From contig CAVQON010000012.1 in assembly GCA_963714455.1 (NCBI GenBank), positions 62,001-126,000 of the forward strand: a stretch of DNA of 64,000 bases, written 5' to 3'. Below are positions 25,757 through 33,200 of the stretch, piece by piece. The stretch's first letter is position 1. Each line of letters begins with the position of its first letter. The notes under the pieces were generated by a model. The model was not told where the DNA came from, made no database searches, and saw nothing but the letters and a program-made list of their open reading frames with translations. A program made the position numbers and the translations under genes. The stretch is from CAVQGZ01 sp963714455. GTDB lineage: Bacteria; Actinomycetota; Actinomycetes; Jiangellales; Jiangellaceae.

Positions 25757-27466
25757 ATGACCGAGTCGCGCCCACAGACACCTCGGCCGGTCAACCCGGT
25801 GCGACGAGCCGTCACCGAGACGATCGCCTCCCTGCGGACCATCGCCGAGAATCCCAGCCTGCGCCGGCTCAACCTCGCCCTCGCCGGATCGTTGATCGGC
25901 GACTGGGCCTACGCCACGGCCATCGTCGTGTGGGCATACCAGGAGGGCGGGGCCACCGCTGTGGGCGTGTGGGCGGCCGTGCGGCTCGGCCTCGCGGCCG
26001 TGGCGACGCCGTTCGGCGCAGTTCTCGCTGACCGGTACCCGCGAATCGCCGTCATGGTGACGTCGGACCTGCTGCGGGCCGCCCTGGTGCTGGCGGTGGC
26101 CGGCGTGCTCGTCCTCGACGCGCCCAGCGCCGCTGTCTACCTGCTCGCCACCGCGGCGTCCCTCGCCGGGGTGGCCTTTCGTCCCGCGCAGCTGGCCCTG
26201 CTGCCGTCCTTGGTCCGCAGCCCGAGCGAGCTCACGGCAGCCAACGGGGTGGGCAGCACCCTCGAGAGCCTCGCCTTCTTCGTGGGCCCGGCCATCGGCG
26301 GGCTCTTGCTGACGTTCGCCAGCATCCCGGTCGTGCTCGTCGTCAACGTGGCCACGTTTCTGTGGTCGGCGGTGCTCGTCCTCAGCATTCGACGGCACCG
26401 CGCCCAAGCCCCGGACTCGTCGGGCGAGCCCGACGAGCCGGCCGTCGAGGACACGCAGCAGCAGCAAGGCTTCTGGACGGAGACGACCGCCGGGTTCGCC
26501 ACGGTCTGGGCCGACCGTGACCTGCGCCTGATCACCGTCCTGTACTGCCTGCAGACACTGGTGGCCGGGGCCTCCATCGTGTTCGAGGTCAGCATCGCGA
26601 TCGACCTGGTCGGCCTCGGCCCGCAAGGGGTCGGGTATCTGGACTCGGTGATGGGGATCGGTGCCCTGGTCGGTGGCCTCGTCGCCGTCGGCCGTGCTCC
26701 GAAGGGGCGGTTGGCGCGAGACTTCGGCCTGGGAGTGCTGCTCTGGGGTGTGCCGCTGGTGCTGATCAGCGTATGGCCCGTGGCGGCGGTGGCGTTTCTG
26801 GCGATGTTGCTCATCGGTCTCGGCAACCCGCTTGCCGATGTGAACGCGGTGACGATCCAGCAGCGGCTGGTGGCCGACTCCGTCTTGGGGCGCGTCTTCG
26901 GGGCGGTTGATGCAGTGCTCATCGCCGCGATGGCGCTGGGGTCGCTGCTGATGCCGGCCTTGATCGCCCTGGTCGGCCTGCAGTGGAGCCTCGCAGTCAT
27001 CGCCGCTCCTGTCATCGTGCTCACTGTGCTGGCGTTTCCACGTCTCGCGCAGATTGATGGACGGCTGCGCGAGCCCGACCATCTCGGGCTGCTCGGGGAG
27101 GTGTCGCTGTTCCAGCCGTTGCAGCGTCCCGAGCTCGAGGCGCTGGCTCTGCAGCTGGCACCGGTCGTCGTCGCCGCTGGGGCCGGCGTCATCGCCCAGG
27201 GTGACGAGGCTGACAGGTTCTACCTCATCGAGAACGGCGAGGTCGACGTGGTGGTTGACGGTGCGGCGATCGGCCACCTCAGCTCGGGTGACTGCTTCGG
27301 GGAGATCGGGCTGCTGCGCGACGTCCCGCGTACTGCCTCGATTGTGGCGACGTCCGACTGTGTCTTCCAGACCCTGAGCCGTGAGCAGTTCCTTGAGGCG
27401 ATGGCGTCCCCCGACGTCCGGCTTCGGGCCGACGCCCTGGCTGCCAAGCGTCAACCCACGTTCTGA
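25757..27466 (+). CDS. MFS transporter fused to a cyclic-nucleotide-binding domain
   Basis: A 569-residue fusion. Residues about 35-440 form a major-facilitator transporter with 10-12 helices: the motif-A-like GAVLADRYPRIAVMV loop and RPAQLALLPSLVRSPSELTAANGV resemble MFS_3 exporters. Residues 446-569 are a cNMP-binding domain (FQPLQRPELEAL, YLIENGEVDVVV) whose phosphate cassette FGEIGLLRDVPRTASI keeps Glu516 and Arg525, the residues that bind cAMP ribose and phosphate. Ligand-gated or localised transport is inferred. ATG 25757 has GAGGAG 5 nt upstream. The gene is flanked by identical 20-bp repeats and a decayed transporter locus, suggesting gain by rearrangement. Confidence 0.92.
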   Translation: MTESRPQTPRPVNPVRRAVTETIASLRTIAENPSLRRLNLALAGSLIGDWAYATAIVVWAYQEGGATAVGVWAAVRLGLAAVATPFGAVLADRYPRIAVMVTSDLLRAALVLAVAGVLVLDAPSAAVYLLATAASLAGVAFRPAQLALLPSLVRSPSELTAANGVGSTLESLAFFVGPAIGGLLLTFASIPVVLVVNVATFLWSAVLVLSIRRHRAQAPDSSGEPDEPAVEDTQQQQGFWTETTAGFATVWADRDLRLITVLYCLQTLVAGASIVFEVSIAIDLVGLGPQGVGYLDSVMGIGALVGGLVAVGRAPKGRLARDFGLGVLLWGVPLVLISVWPVAAVAFLAMLLIGLGNPLADVNAVTIQQRLVADSVLGRVFGAVDAVLIAAMALGSLLMPALIALVGLQWSLAVIAAPVIVLTVLAFPRLAQIDGRLREPDHLGLLGEVSLFQPLQRPELEALALQLAPVVVAAGAGVIAQGDEADRFYLIENGEVDVVVDGAAIGHLSSGDCFGEIGLLRDVPRTASIVATSDCVFQTLSREQFLEAMASPDVRLRADALAAKRQPTF

Positions 27467-27474
27467 GGCCCGCG

Positions 27475-27997
27475 CTAGATCCCCCAGGGGATGCCGAGTG
27501 CGAACCAGGCCATGTAGAAGAGGGTCCAGGTGATGGCGATCGCGACGAAGAACGGCAGCATCAGCGGATCACCGTGCCGATGCCCGCCCGCGTGTCGTAG
27601 CGATGGGCGAAGACCACGATCAGCGGGAAGTACGGCATGATCGGCGTGATCATGTTGACCATCGAGTCGCCCACCCGGTAGCCCGCGAGCATCGCTACTG
27701 GCTCGATGCCGAGGCGGAAGAACAGCGGGACGAAGATGGGGGCGAGCAGCGCCCGCTTCGCGATCGCCTGCGGGATGATGATGCCCACCACCGCCGTGAT
27801 GATGACGGACATGAGCAGCAGCCACCCGGCACCGATGTTGACGGTCTCGATGACATCACCCAGCTTGACTAGGCGATGAACTGCGCGATCAGCAGGAACA
27901 GCAGCAGCCCCGCCAGGCCCGACTCCAGCAGCACGCGCTCGTTCGGGCCATGGACGTTCGCGTACCCGTCCGCGGTGCCGATGAGCAGGATGTCCGC
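27475..27997 (-). pseudogene. decayed M20 peptidase tail joined to AbgT-family transporter remnant
   Basis: Three minus-strand frames carry consecutive pieces. First (27997 to 27869): ADILLIGTADGYANVHGPNE, an M20-peptidase C-terminus, continuing without break into GLLLFLLIAQFIA, an AbgT membrane segment, then TAG. Second (27869 to 27561): VKLGDVIETVNIGAG, KRALLAPIFVPLFF, YRVGDSMVNMITPIMPYFPL and HRYDTRAGIGTVIR, the AbgT C-terminal core. Third: LMLPFFVAIAITWTLFYMAW to LGIPWGI and TAG. The last junction looks like a 1-nt deletion near 27566; the first lacks about 10 nt of the usual FNWS segment. In abg-type operons M20 hydrolases and AbgT are neighbours, so this is a deletion scar of such a locus. 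AbgT transporters import p-aminobenzoyl-glutamate-like compounds. Confidence 0.85.
27479..27498. repeat. 20-bp direct repeat, copy 2
   Basis: Identical to 25456-25475. Here it encodes, on the minus strand, the final residues LGIPWG of the AbgT-like pseudogene. Confidence 0.9.
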
Positions 27998-28099
27998 CTG
28001 TCGTCGGCACACGCGTGTGGGCACGTTGCGTGACTCAGCGAAGACTCCTGTGCCGTGGCTGGAAAACGGCAGAGACCAGCGGTGCTCTCGCTCAGCTCC

Positions 28100-28498
28100 T
28101 CAGGTGTCGAGCGCGTCGGCCGCGATCGCCGGGTACACCGCCTGGCATGCGTGAAGCAGGGACTCCAGCTGGATCGCCTTCGACTTCGACCCCGACACCT
28201 TGAGCCTGCGGAACAGAAGCGCCTTGCCCAGCGGAAGGGTTCCCAGCAGCAGGTCGTGCATCGAGTCGGCGCTCAGGCGCGCGGTCAGCGAGGGGTCGGC
28301 GCCGATGGGTGCGAAAGTGGTGACGACCGGCCGCGAACGGCCGTCCACCCAGATGTCGGCGGACGGGTCACGAAGGCGAAAGTTGATCACCATCTGAAGC
28401 GCCACCAGCTCGTCCAACGACTCGTCGTCGGCGATCGCGTCGAACATCGACGTGTACACGTCACGGAGGAGCGCGCCGTCGGCGTAGATGCTGCCCAT
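28100..28498 (-). CDS. SCP2-like sterol-carrier-domain protein
   Basis: A 132-residue protein with an SCP2-type pattern: VALQMVINFRLRDPSADIWVDG, VVTTFAPIGADPSLTARLSADSMHDLLLGTLPLGKALLFRRLKV and SGSKSKAIQLESLLHAC. Such domains bind lipids or acyl-CoA thioesters. The start ATG 28498 has TAGGGT 6 nt upstream, the leaderless signature. It ends about 100 bp after the AbgT pseudogene region and looks intact. Confidence 0.75.
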   Translation of the reverse strand: MGSIYADGALLRDVYTSMFDAIADDESLDELVALQMVINFRLRDPSADIWVDGRSRPVVTTFAPIGADPSLTARLSADSMHDLLLGTLPLGKALLFRRLKVSGSKSKAIQLESLLHACQAVYPAIAADALDT

Positions 28499-28504
28499 GT
28501 GCCC

Positions 28505-28510
28505 ACCCTA
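28505..28510 (-). promoter_or_regulatory. leaderless -10 for the SCP2-like gene
   Basis: TAGGGT on the minus strand, 6 nt before ATG 28498. Confidence 0.5.
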
Positions 28511-28538
28511 CGGAGCCCAGAGTCGGACTGCCGCGGGC

Positions 28539-29453
28539 TCAGACCCCGAGCCGGTCGCCGAGCCATTCGAGCTGGGCGGCACGAAACGCCTGCGACGGTG
28601 CCGGCCGCGTCGTGGCGTCGAAGCCGTGTGGGGCGCCGGGCACCTCCTCGACCTGCGTCGGGACACCCGCGGACTGCAGCCGGCGGGCGTAGTCGCGACA
28701 CTCGTGGAGGAACAGGTCCGCGGTTCCGACACCGATCCAGGCCGGTGGCAGCCCCGAGAGGGCGTCGCAGCGTGCGGGCACCGCGTAGTCGGGCGTGCTC
28801 GCCTGACCTGGCTCGTGGGCAAGGTAGGACGACCAGCCCGTCAGGTTGCTGCGGTTGTTCCAGACGGGGTGGCGGGCGCGGTCGAGCGAGCGGTCGGCGG
28901 CGGTGCGGTCGTCCAGCATCGGGTACACGAGCAGCTGGCCGACCGGCTGGAGTCCGCCCTCGTCGCGCAGCCGCTGGGCCAGTCCGGCGGCGAGCCCACC
29001 ACCGGCGCTCTCGCCTGCGACGACGACCCGTGCGGGGTCGGTGCCGAGTCGCTCGGCGTGGAGAGTCAGCCAGTGCCAGGCCGCGTGGACGTCGTCGGCG
29101 GCGGCCGGGAAGGGATGCTCCGGAGCCAGCCGGTAGCGCGCCGACACGACGGTGACACCGAGGTCGCGGGCGATGCCCGACGCTCGCGCCTCGTCCTGCT
29201 CGGCGGTGCCGATGACGAGCCCGCCGCCATGGATCCAGAGCAGCGCCGCCGGCGTGCCGCCCACCTTCGGCCGGTACATGCGCACCCGCGCCCCGTCCCC
29301 GACCTCGTCGCGCACGTCGACCCCGTCCACGGGCCGTGCGACGAGCCCGACCAGTCTCGCGCCGACGCGGAACAGCGGCAGCGTGCGGCGCGTCAGGCCG
29401 ATGGGTGGCACGGCACGGACGAACGACGAGAACGCGGGATCGACGTCGACCAT
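28539..29453 (-). CDS. alpha/beta hydrolase, HSL/lipase family
   Basis: A 304-residue esterase of the hormone-sensitive-lipase family. The oxyanion motif IHGGGLVIGT and nucleophile motif GESAGGG (Ser) are present. The acidic residue is likely the Asp in GTADLFLHE and the His lies in PGAPHGFD. VVSARYRLAPEHPFPAAADDV is the typical HSL segment. The start ATG 29453 is favoured by TACGGT with a 7-nt spacer upstream. The substrate is probably a short acyl ester; physiological role unknown. Confidence 0.92.
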   Translation of the reverse strand: MVDVDPAFSSFVRAVPPIGLTRRTLPLFRVGARLVGLVARPVDGVDVRDEVGDGARVRMYRPKVGGTPAALLWIHGGGLVIGTAEQDEARASGIARDLGVTVVSARYRLAPEHPFPAAADDVHAAWHWLTLHAERLGTDPARVVVAGESAGGGLAAGLAQRLRDEGGLQPVGQLLVYPMLDDRTAADRSLDRARHPVWNNRSNLTGWSSYLAHEPGQASTPDYAVPARCDALSGLPPAWIGVGTADLFLHECRDYARRLQSAGVPTQVEEVPGAPHGFDATTRPAPSQAFRAAQLEWLGDRLGV

Positions 29454-29460
29454 GCCCGCC

Positions 29461-29466
29461 ACCGTA
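29461..29466 (-). promoter_or_regulatory. leaderless -10 for the esterase gene
   Basis: TACGGT on the minus strand, 7 nt before ATG 29453. Confidence 0.5.
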
Positions 29467-29583
29467 GGCGGCCCCCACGCGGCGACTTGCCTGGCCGGTA
29501 CCGCGATGCTCACCACACGGGTCGTTCGCACCTCCTACCCTCGTCGATGGCCGACGCGTGCCCTGACGAGTGGGAGTCTGACC

Positions 29584-31092
29584 ATGACGGTGTTCGCCCA
29601 ACGCACCTTCGGGGTGCTGCTGCACCCGTCCTCGCTGTTCGGTCGCGAACCGATCGGCACGCTCGGCGCGCAGGCGCACCAGTTCGTCGACTGGCTGGCG
29701 TCGACCGGGGCCGGCGTGTGGCAGATCTTGCCGCTGACGATGAACGGGGCCTACGACTCGCCGTACTTCAGCTACTCGGCGTTCGCCGGCAACCCGTGGC
29801 TGGTCGACCTGGCCGACCTTCGGGCCAGCGGCCTGCTGGACGAGCCCGGGCTGGCTGCCGAGCTCGGCGACGCGGCCGTCCCGTTCGACACGCTGGGCGC
29901 CACGAAGCTACCGCTGCTGCGCCAGGCGGCCCGAGCCCTGCTGGACGACCCGGACCACGAGTGGCGACCCGGGTTGGCCGAGTTCGCGCAGGCACACGGG
30001 TGGCTCGACGACACCTGCCACTTCTTCGCGCTCAAGGACCGCTACGAGGACAAGCCGTGGTTCGAGTGGCCGGTCGGGATCGCCCGTCGTGACCCCGCTG
30101 CCCTCGCCGCGTCGCGAGCCGAGCTCGCCGAGCAGATCGAGGAGTGGTCGGCGATCTTCTACTTCGTCGACCGGCAGTGGGCTGCGGTGATGGCCGCCGC
30201 GCACGCCGCGGGCCTCACCGTGCTGGGCGACCTGCCCATCTACGTCAGCCACGACTCCGCCGACGTGTGGCTCGACCAGCAGGAGTTCACGCTCGACGAG
30301 TCGGGGCACCTGACGGTGCAGTCGGGCGTGCCGCCGGACTACTTCAGCGAGACCGGACAGCTGTGGGGCAACCCCCTCTACCGCTGGGACCTGATGAAGG
30401 GCAACGGCTACCGGTGGTGGCTGGACCGGCTCCGCCGCTGCCTCGAGCTGAGCGACGTGGTGCGCATCGACCACTTTCGTGCGCTGTCGGCCTACTGGGA
30501 GGTGCCTGCCGACGCCGCGGACGCCCGGTCGGGGCGCTGGGTTCCCGGGCCGGGGCAGGACTTCATCGACGCGGTGCGCGAAGCTTTCCCGTCCATGCCC
30601 TTCGTCGCCGAAGACCTGGGCACGCTCGACGACGAGGTGCTGGCCCTGCGCGACGAGAACGACCTGCCGGGCATGCGCATCTTGCAGTTCGGGTTCGACG
30701 GCACGCCCGACAACCCGCACCAGCCGCACCAGTTCTCGTCGAGCTGCCTGGCGTACACCGGCACGCACGACAACGACACCGTGGCCGGCTGGTGGGCCAC
30801 CTTGGACGAGCATGAGCGGGCCGAGATCGCCGCGTACTACCAGGTCGACCCGGGTGCGGACGTCGGCCGCGTTGTCTGGGCCTTCATCGAGGCGACGATG
30901 GGGTCGCGTGCCGACGTCGCCGTGATCCCCATCCAAGACCTGCTGGTGCTCGACTCGCGGGCGCGGATGAACGACCCGTCCGTGTTCGTGGGCAACTGGA
31001 GCTGGCGGATGCCCCCGGACGGACTCTCGCCCGACCTCGCCGCGTCGCTGCGAGGCCTGGCCGAGCGCTACGACCGGCTCGCGCCAGGCTGA
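29584..31092 (+). CDS. malQ: 4-alpha-glucanotransferase (amylomaltase)
   Basis: GH77 enzyme of 502 residues that transfers alpha-1,4-glucan segments, releasing glucose. Motifs: YDSPYFSYSAFAGNPWLVDL near the N-terminus, LGDLPIYVSHDSADVW, GNPLYRWDLMKGNGYRWW, VVRIDHFRALSAYWEVP (catalytic Asp), PFVAEDLG (acid/base Glu) and YTGTHDNDTVAGWW. It uses the short bacterial form without the extra N-terminal domain seen in many actinobacterial MalQ proteins. GGGAG precedes ATG 29584. It probably works with glycogen and maltodextrin metabolism elsewhere in the genome. Confidence 0.96.
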   Translation: MTVFAQRTFGVLLHPSSLFGREPIGTLGAQAHQFVDWLASTGAGVWQILPLTMNGAYDSPYFSYSAFAGNPWLVDLADLRASGLLDEPGLAAELGDAAVPFDTLGATKLPLLRQAARALLDDPDHEWRPGLAEFAQAHGWLDDTCHFFALKDRYEDKPWFEWPVGIARRDPAALAASRAELAEQIEEWSAIFYFVDRQWAAVMAAAHAAGLTVLGDLPIYVSHDSADVWLDQQEFTLDESGHLTVQSGVPPDYFSETGQLWGNPLYRWDLMKGNGYRWWLDRLRRCLELSDVVRIDHFRALSAYWEVPADAADARSGRWVPGPGQDFIDAVREAFPSMPFVAEDLGTLDDEVLALRDENDLPGMRILQFGFDGTPDNPHQPHQFSSSCLAYTGTHDNDTVAGWWATLDEHERAEIAAYYQVDPGADVGRVVWAFIEATMGSRADVAVIPIQDLLVLDSRARMNDPSVFVGNWSWRMPPDGLSPDLAASLRGLAERYDRLAPG

Positions 31093-31106
31093 GCCCTCCC
31101 GCCCCG

Positions 31107-31162
31107 CGATCTTGGCGCCACGGCCACAAGGGTCGGGTCTGACGGCCTGGGCGCCAAGATCG
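31107..31162. repeat. 13-bp perfect inverted repeat, REP-like or terminator
   Basis: CGATCTTGGCGCC (31107-31119) is repeated inverted as GGCGCCAAGATCG (31150-31162) around a 30-nt loop, 15 bp after the malQ stop. It could end malQ transcription, but the long arms and lack of a T-run look more like a dispersed palindromic element. Confidence 0.6.
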
Positions 31163-31249
31163 GCGATGGTGGGTGGGGGAGCGCCCCTCCTGGCAGGGGA
31201 GGATGGGGCCATGGACGTACCTGCCCGCACCCCTTGGGCGGTGTAGCCC

Positions 31250-33073
31250 GTGGCGCCTCTCAACCTCGTCAACCTCGAGCGGGTCAGCAAGGCGTACGGT
31301 CGCGACCCCGTCCTGGACGAGGTGTCGCTCGGAGTCGCCAAGGGTGAGCGCATCGGCGTCGTGGGGCGCAACGGGGGCGGCAAGAGCACCCTGCTGCGCG
31401 TGGTGTCAGGCGTGGAAGCGCCTGACACCGGACGAGTCTCGCTCACCGCGGGAACTCGCGTGGGCCTGCTTGCCCAACGCGACGAGCACGAGCCTTCCTC
31501 GAGCGTGCGGGACGTGGTGCTCGGCGACCTGGCCGCGCACGAGTGGGCGAGCCGTCCGCTGGTGCGGCAGGTGCTCACCGAGCTTCTGGGCGGCTTCGAG
31601 GACGCTGTGCTCGACCGCCGGGTCGGCAGCCTCTCCGGCGGCGAGCGGCGGCGGATGGCGCTCGCCGCGCTGCTGCTGGACGAGCTCGACCTGCTCGTTC
31701 TCGACGAGCCCACGAACCACCTCGACGTCGAGGCGGTGGCCTGGTTGGCCGAGCACCTGCGGGGCCGGCGCGGCCTCGCTCTCGTGGTCGTCACGCACGA
31801 CCGCTGGTTCTTGGACGCTGCGAGCGACCGCACCTGGGAGGTCGGTCGCGGCCGTGTCGAGGAGTACGACGGGGGCTACTCGGCCTACGTGCTGGCCAAG
31901 GCCGAGCGCGCGCGCCAGCTCGGGGCCCAGGAGGCCCGTCGGCAGAACCTGCTGCGCAAAGAGCTGGCGTGGCTGCGTCGGGGGGCGCCCGCGCGCACGA
32001 CCAAGCCCAAGTTCAGGGTGGATGCGGCAACGGCGCTCATCGCCGACGAGCCGCCGCCGCGCGACGGCGTCGAGCTGCTGCGCTTCGCCGGGTCACGCCT
32101 CGGTCGGACGGTGCTCGAGCTGCACGACGTGTCGCTGCGGCGGGGCGAGCGCGACCTGCTCCACCGGGTGACGTGGCCGGTCGGGCCGGGGGATCGCGTC
32201 GCCGTCGTCGGCGCCAACGGCGCGGGCAAGACGACGCTGCTGCAGGTGCTCACCGGCAGGCTGCGCCCCGACACCGGGCGGGTCGTGGAGGGCAGCACGG
32301 TGCGCTCGGCCGTGCTCAGCCAGCACCTCGACGAGCTCGACCCGTCGCGTCGCGTCCTTGAGGCGGTCGAGGACGTCGCCACCCACGTCGCGCTCGCGGG
32401 CGGCCGGGAGCTGAGCGCCTCCCAGCTCTGCGAGCAGCTCGGGTTCGGCCCCGACCGGCAGTGGACGCCGGTGGGTGACCTCTCCGGGGGTGAGCGCCGT
32501 CGGCTGCAGCTCACGAGGCTGCTGATGGGTGGGCCGAACGTCCTGGTTCTGGACGAGCCGACCAACGACTTCGACGTCGAGACGCTGACCGCGCTGGAAG
32601 ACCTGCTGGACTCGTTCGCGGGGACGCTGCTCGTGGTGTCCCACGACCGGTACTTCTTGGAGCGGGTCTGCGACTCGACCCGAGCCATGCTCGGTGACGG
32701 CTCGGTGCGTCATCTTCCGGGGGGGATCGACGAGTACCTGGCGCTGCGGCGGGCGTCGGTGGACGCCGTCTCCGGCGTCTCCGCCGCACCGGGCGCGGCG
32801 AGCGGTGCGGGAGGTGGGCGGGCCGAGGCGTCCGGCGCGCCGTCCGCGCGCTCGTCGGCCGACGTCCGGGCCGCCCGCAAAGAGATGGCGCGTCTCGAAC
32901 GTGAGATGGCTGCGATCGAGCGGGACGAGGCGTCAGTCCACGACGAGATGGCCGCGCACGCGACCGACCACGTACGGGTCGGGGAGCTCTCGGCGCGCAT
33001 GCGCGCGCTCGCCGACCGCAAGACGCGAGCTGAGGAGGGGTGGCTCGCGGCGGCGGAGGTCGCCGACGCTTGA
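31250..33073 (+). CDS. ABC-F family ATPase
   Basis: A 607-residue protein with two ABC domains and no transmembrane part. Domain 1: GRNGGGKST, LSGGERRRMALA, LLVLDEPTNHLD. Domain 2: GANGAGKTT, LSGGERRRLQLTRLL, VLVLDEPTNDFD. A linker of about 75 residues (RRQNLLRKELAWLRRGAPAR) joins them, and a charged coiled coil ends the protein (EMARLEREMAAIERDEAS). This is the Uup-like layout of ribosome-associated ABC-F factors; some relatives give antibiotic protection, but nothing here indicates resistance. GTG 31250 is the start; no strong ribosome-binding site is seen. Confidence 0.94.
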   Translation: MAPLNLVNLERVSKAYGRDPVLDEVSLGVAKGERIGVVGRNGGGKSTLLRVVSGVEAPDTGRVSLTAGTRVGLLAQRDEHEPSSSVRDVVLGDLAAHEWASRPLVRQVLTELLGGFEDAVLDRRVGSLSGGERRRMALAALLLDELDLLVLDEPTNHLDVEAVAWLAEHLRGRRGLALVVVTHDRWFLDAASDRTWEVGRGRVEEYDGGYSAYVLAKAERARQLGAQEARRQNLLRKELAWLRRGAPARTTKPKFRVDAATALIADEPPPRDGVELLRFAGSRLGRTVLELHDVSLRRGERDLLHRVTWPVGPGDRVAVVGANGAGKTTLLQVLTGRLRPDTGRVVEGSTVRSAVLSQHLDELDPSRRVLEAVEDVATHVALAGGRELSASQLCEQLGFGPDRQWTPVGDLSGGERRRLQLTRLLMGGPNVLVLDEPTNDFDVETLTALEDLLDSFAGTLLVVSHDRYFLERVCDSTRAMLGDGSVRHLPGGIDEYLALRRASVDAVSGVSAAPGAASGAGGGRAEASGAPSARSSADVRAARKEMARLEREMAAIERDEASVHDEMAAHATDHVRVGELSARMRALADRKTRAEEGWLAAAEVADA

Positions 33074-33145
33074 CGAGACGAAGGTCGCCTTGACGGGGTG
33101 CAGACCTCTCGCCAGGCCGACCGCTACCCCGGTGACGTGATCACT

Positions 33146-33186
33146 GGGACGGGGGCGGGGCGGGGCGCGGGGGTCGGGGGTCGGGG
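33146..33186 (+). other. G-run tract, possible G-quadruplex
   Basis: Seven runs of three to five G occur within 41 bases on the plus strand, in the 127-bp convergent gap between the ABC-F and DUF2207 genes. The spacers are one to three bases. Such a tract could fold in DNA or in the ABC-F mRNA 3' end. No gene is present in this gap. Confidence 0.5.
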
Positions 33187-33200
33187 CGCGGCGCGGCGGG

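Noticed and set aside
25730..27454. A 574-codon open frame antisense to the MFS-cNMP gene
   Set aside because: Low-complexity His/Gln/Arg/Asp-rich translation with no family pattern; a mirror of the real gene's codon bias.
31250..33073. ABC-F ATPase as an antibiotic-resistance gene
   Set aside because: Domain layout is Uup-like and housekeeping in appearance; nothing specific to known resistance subfamilies was visible.
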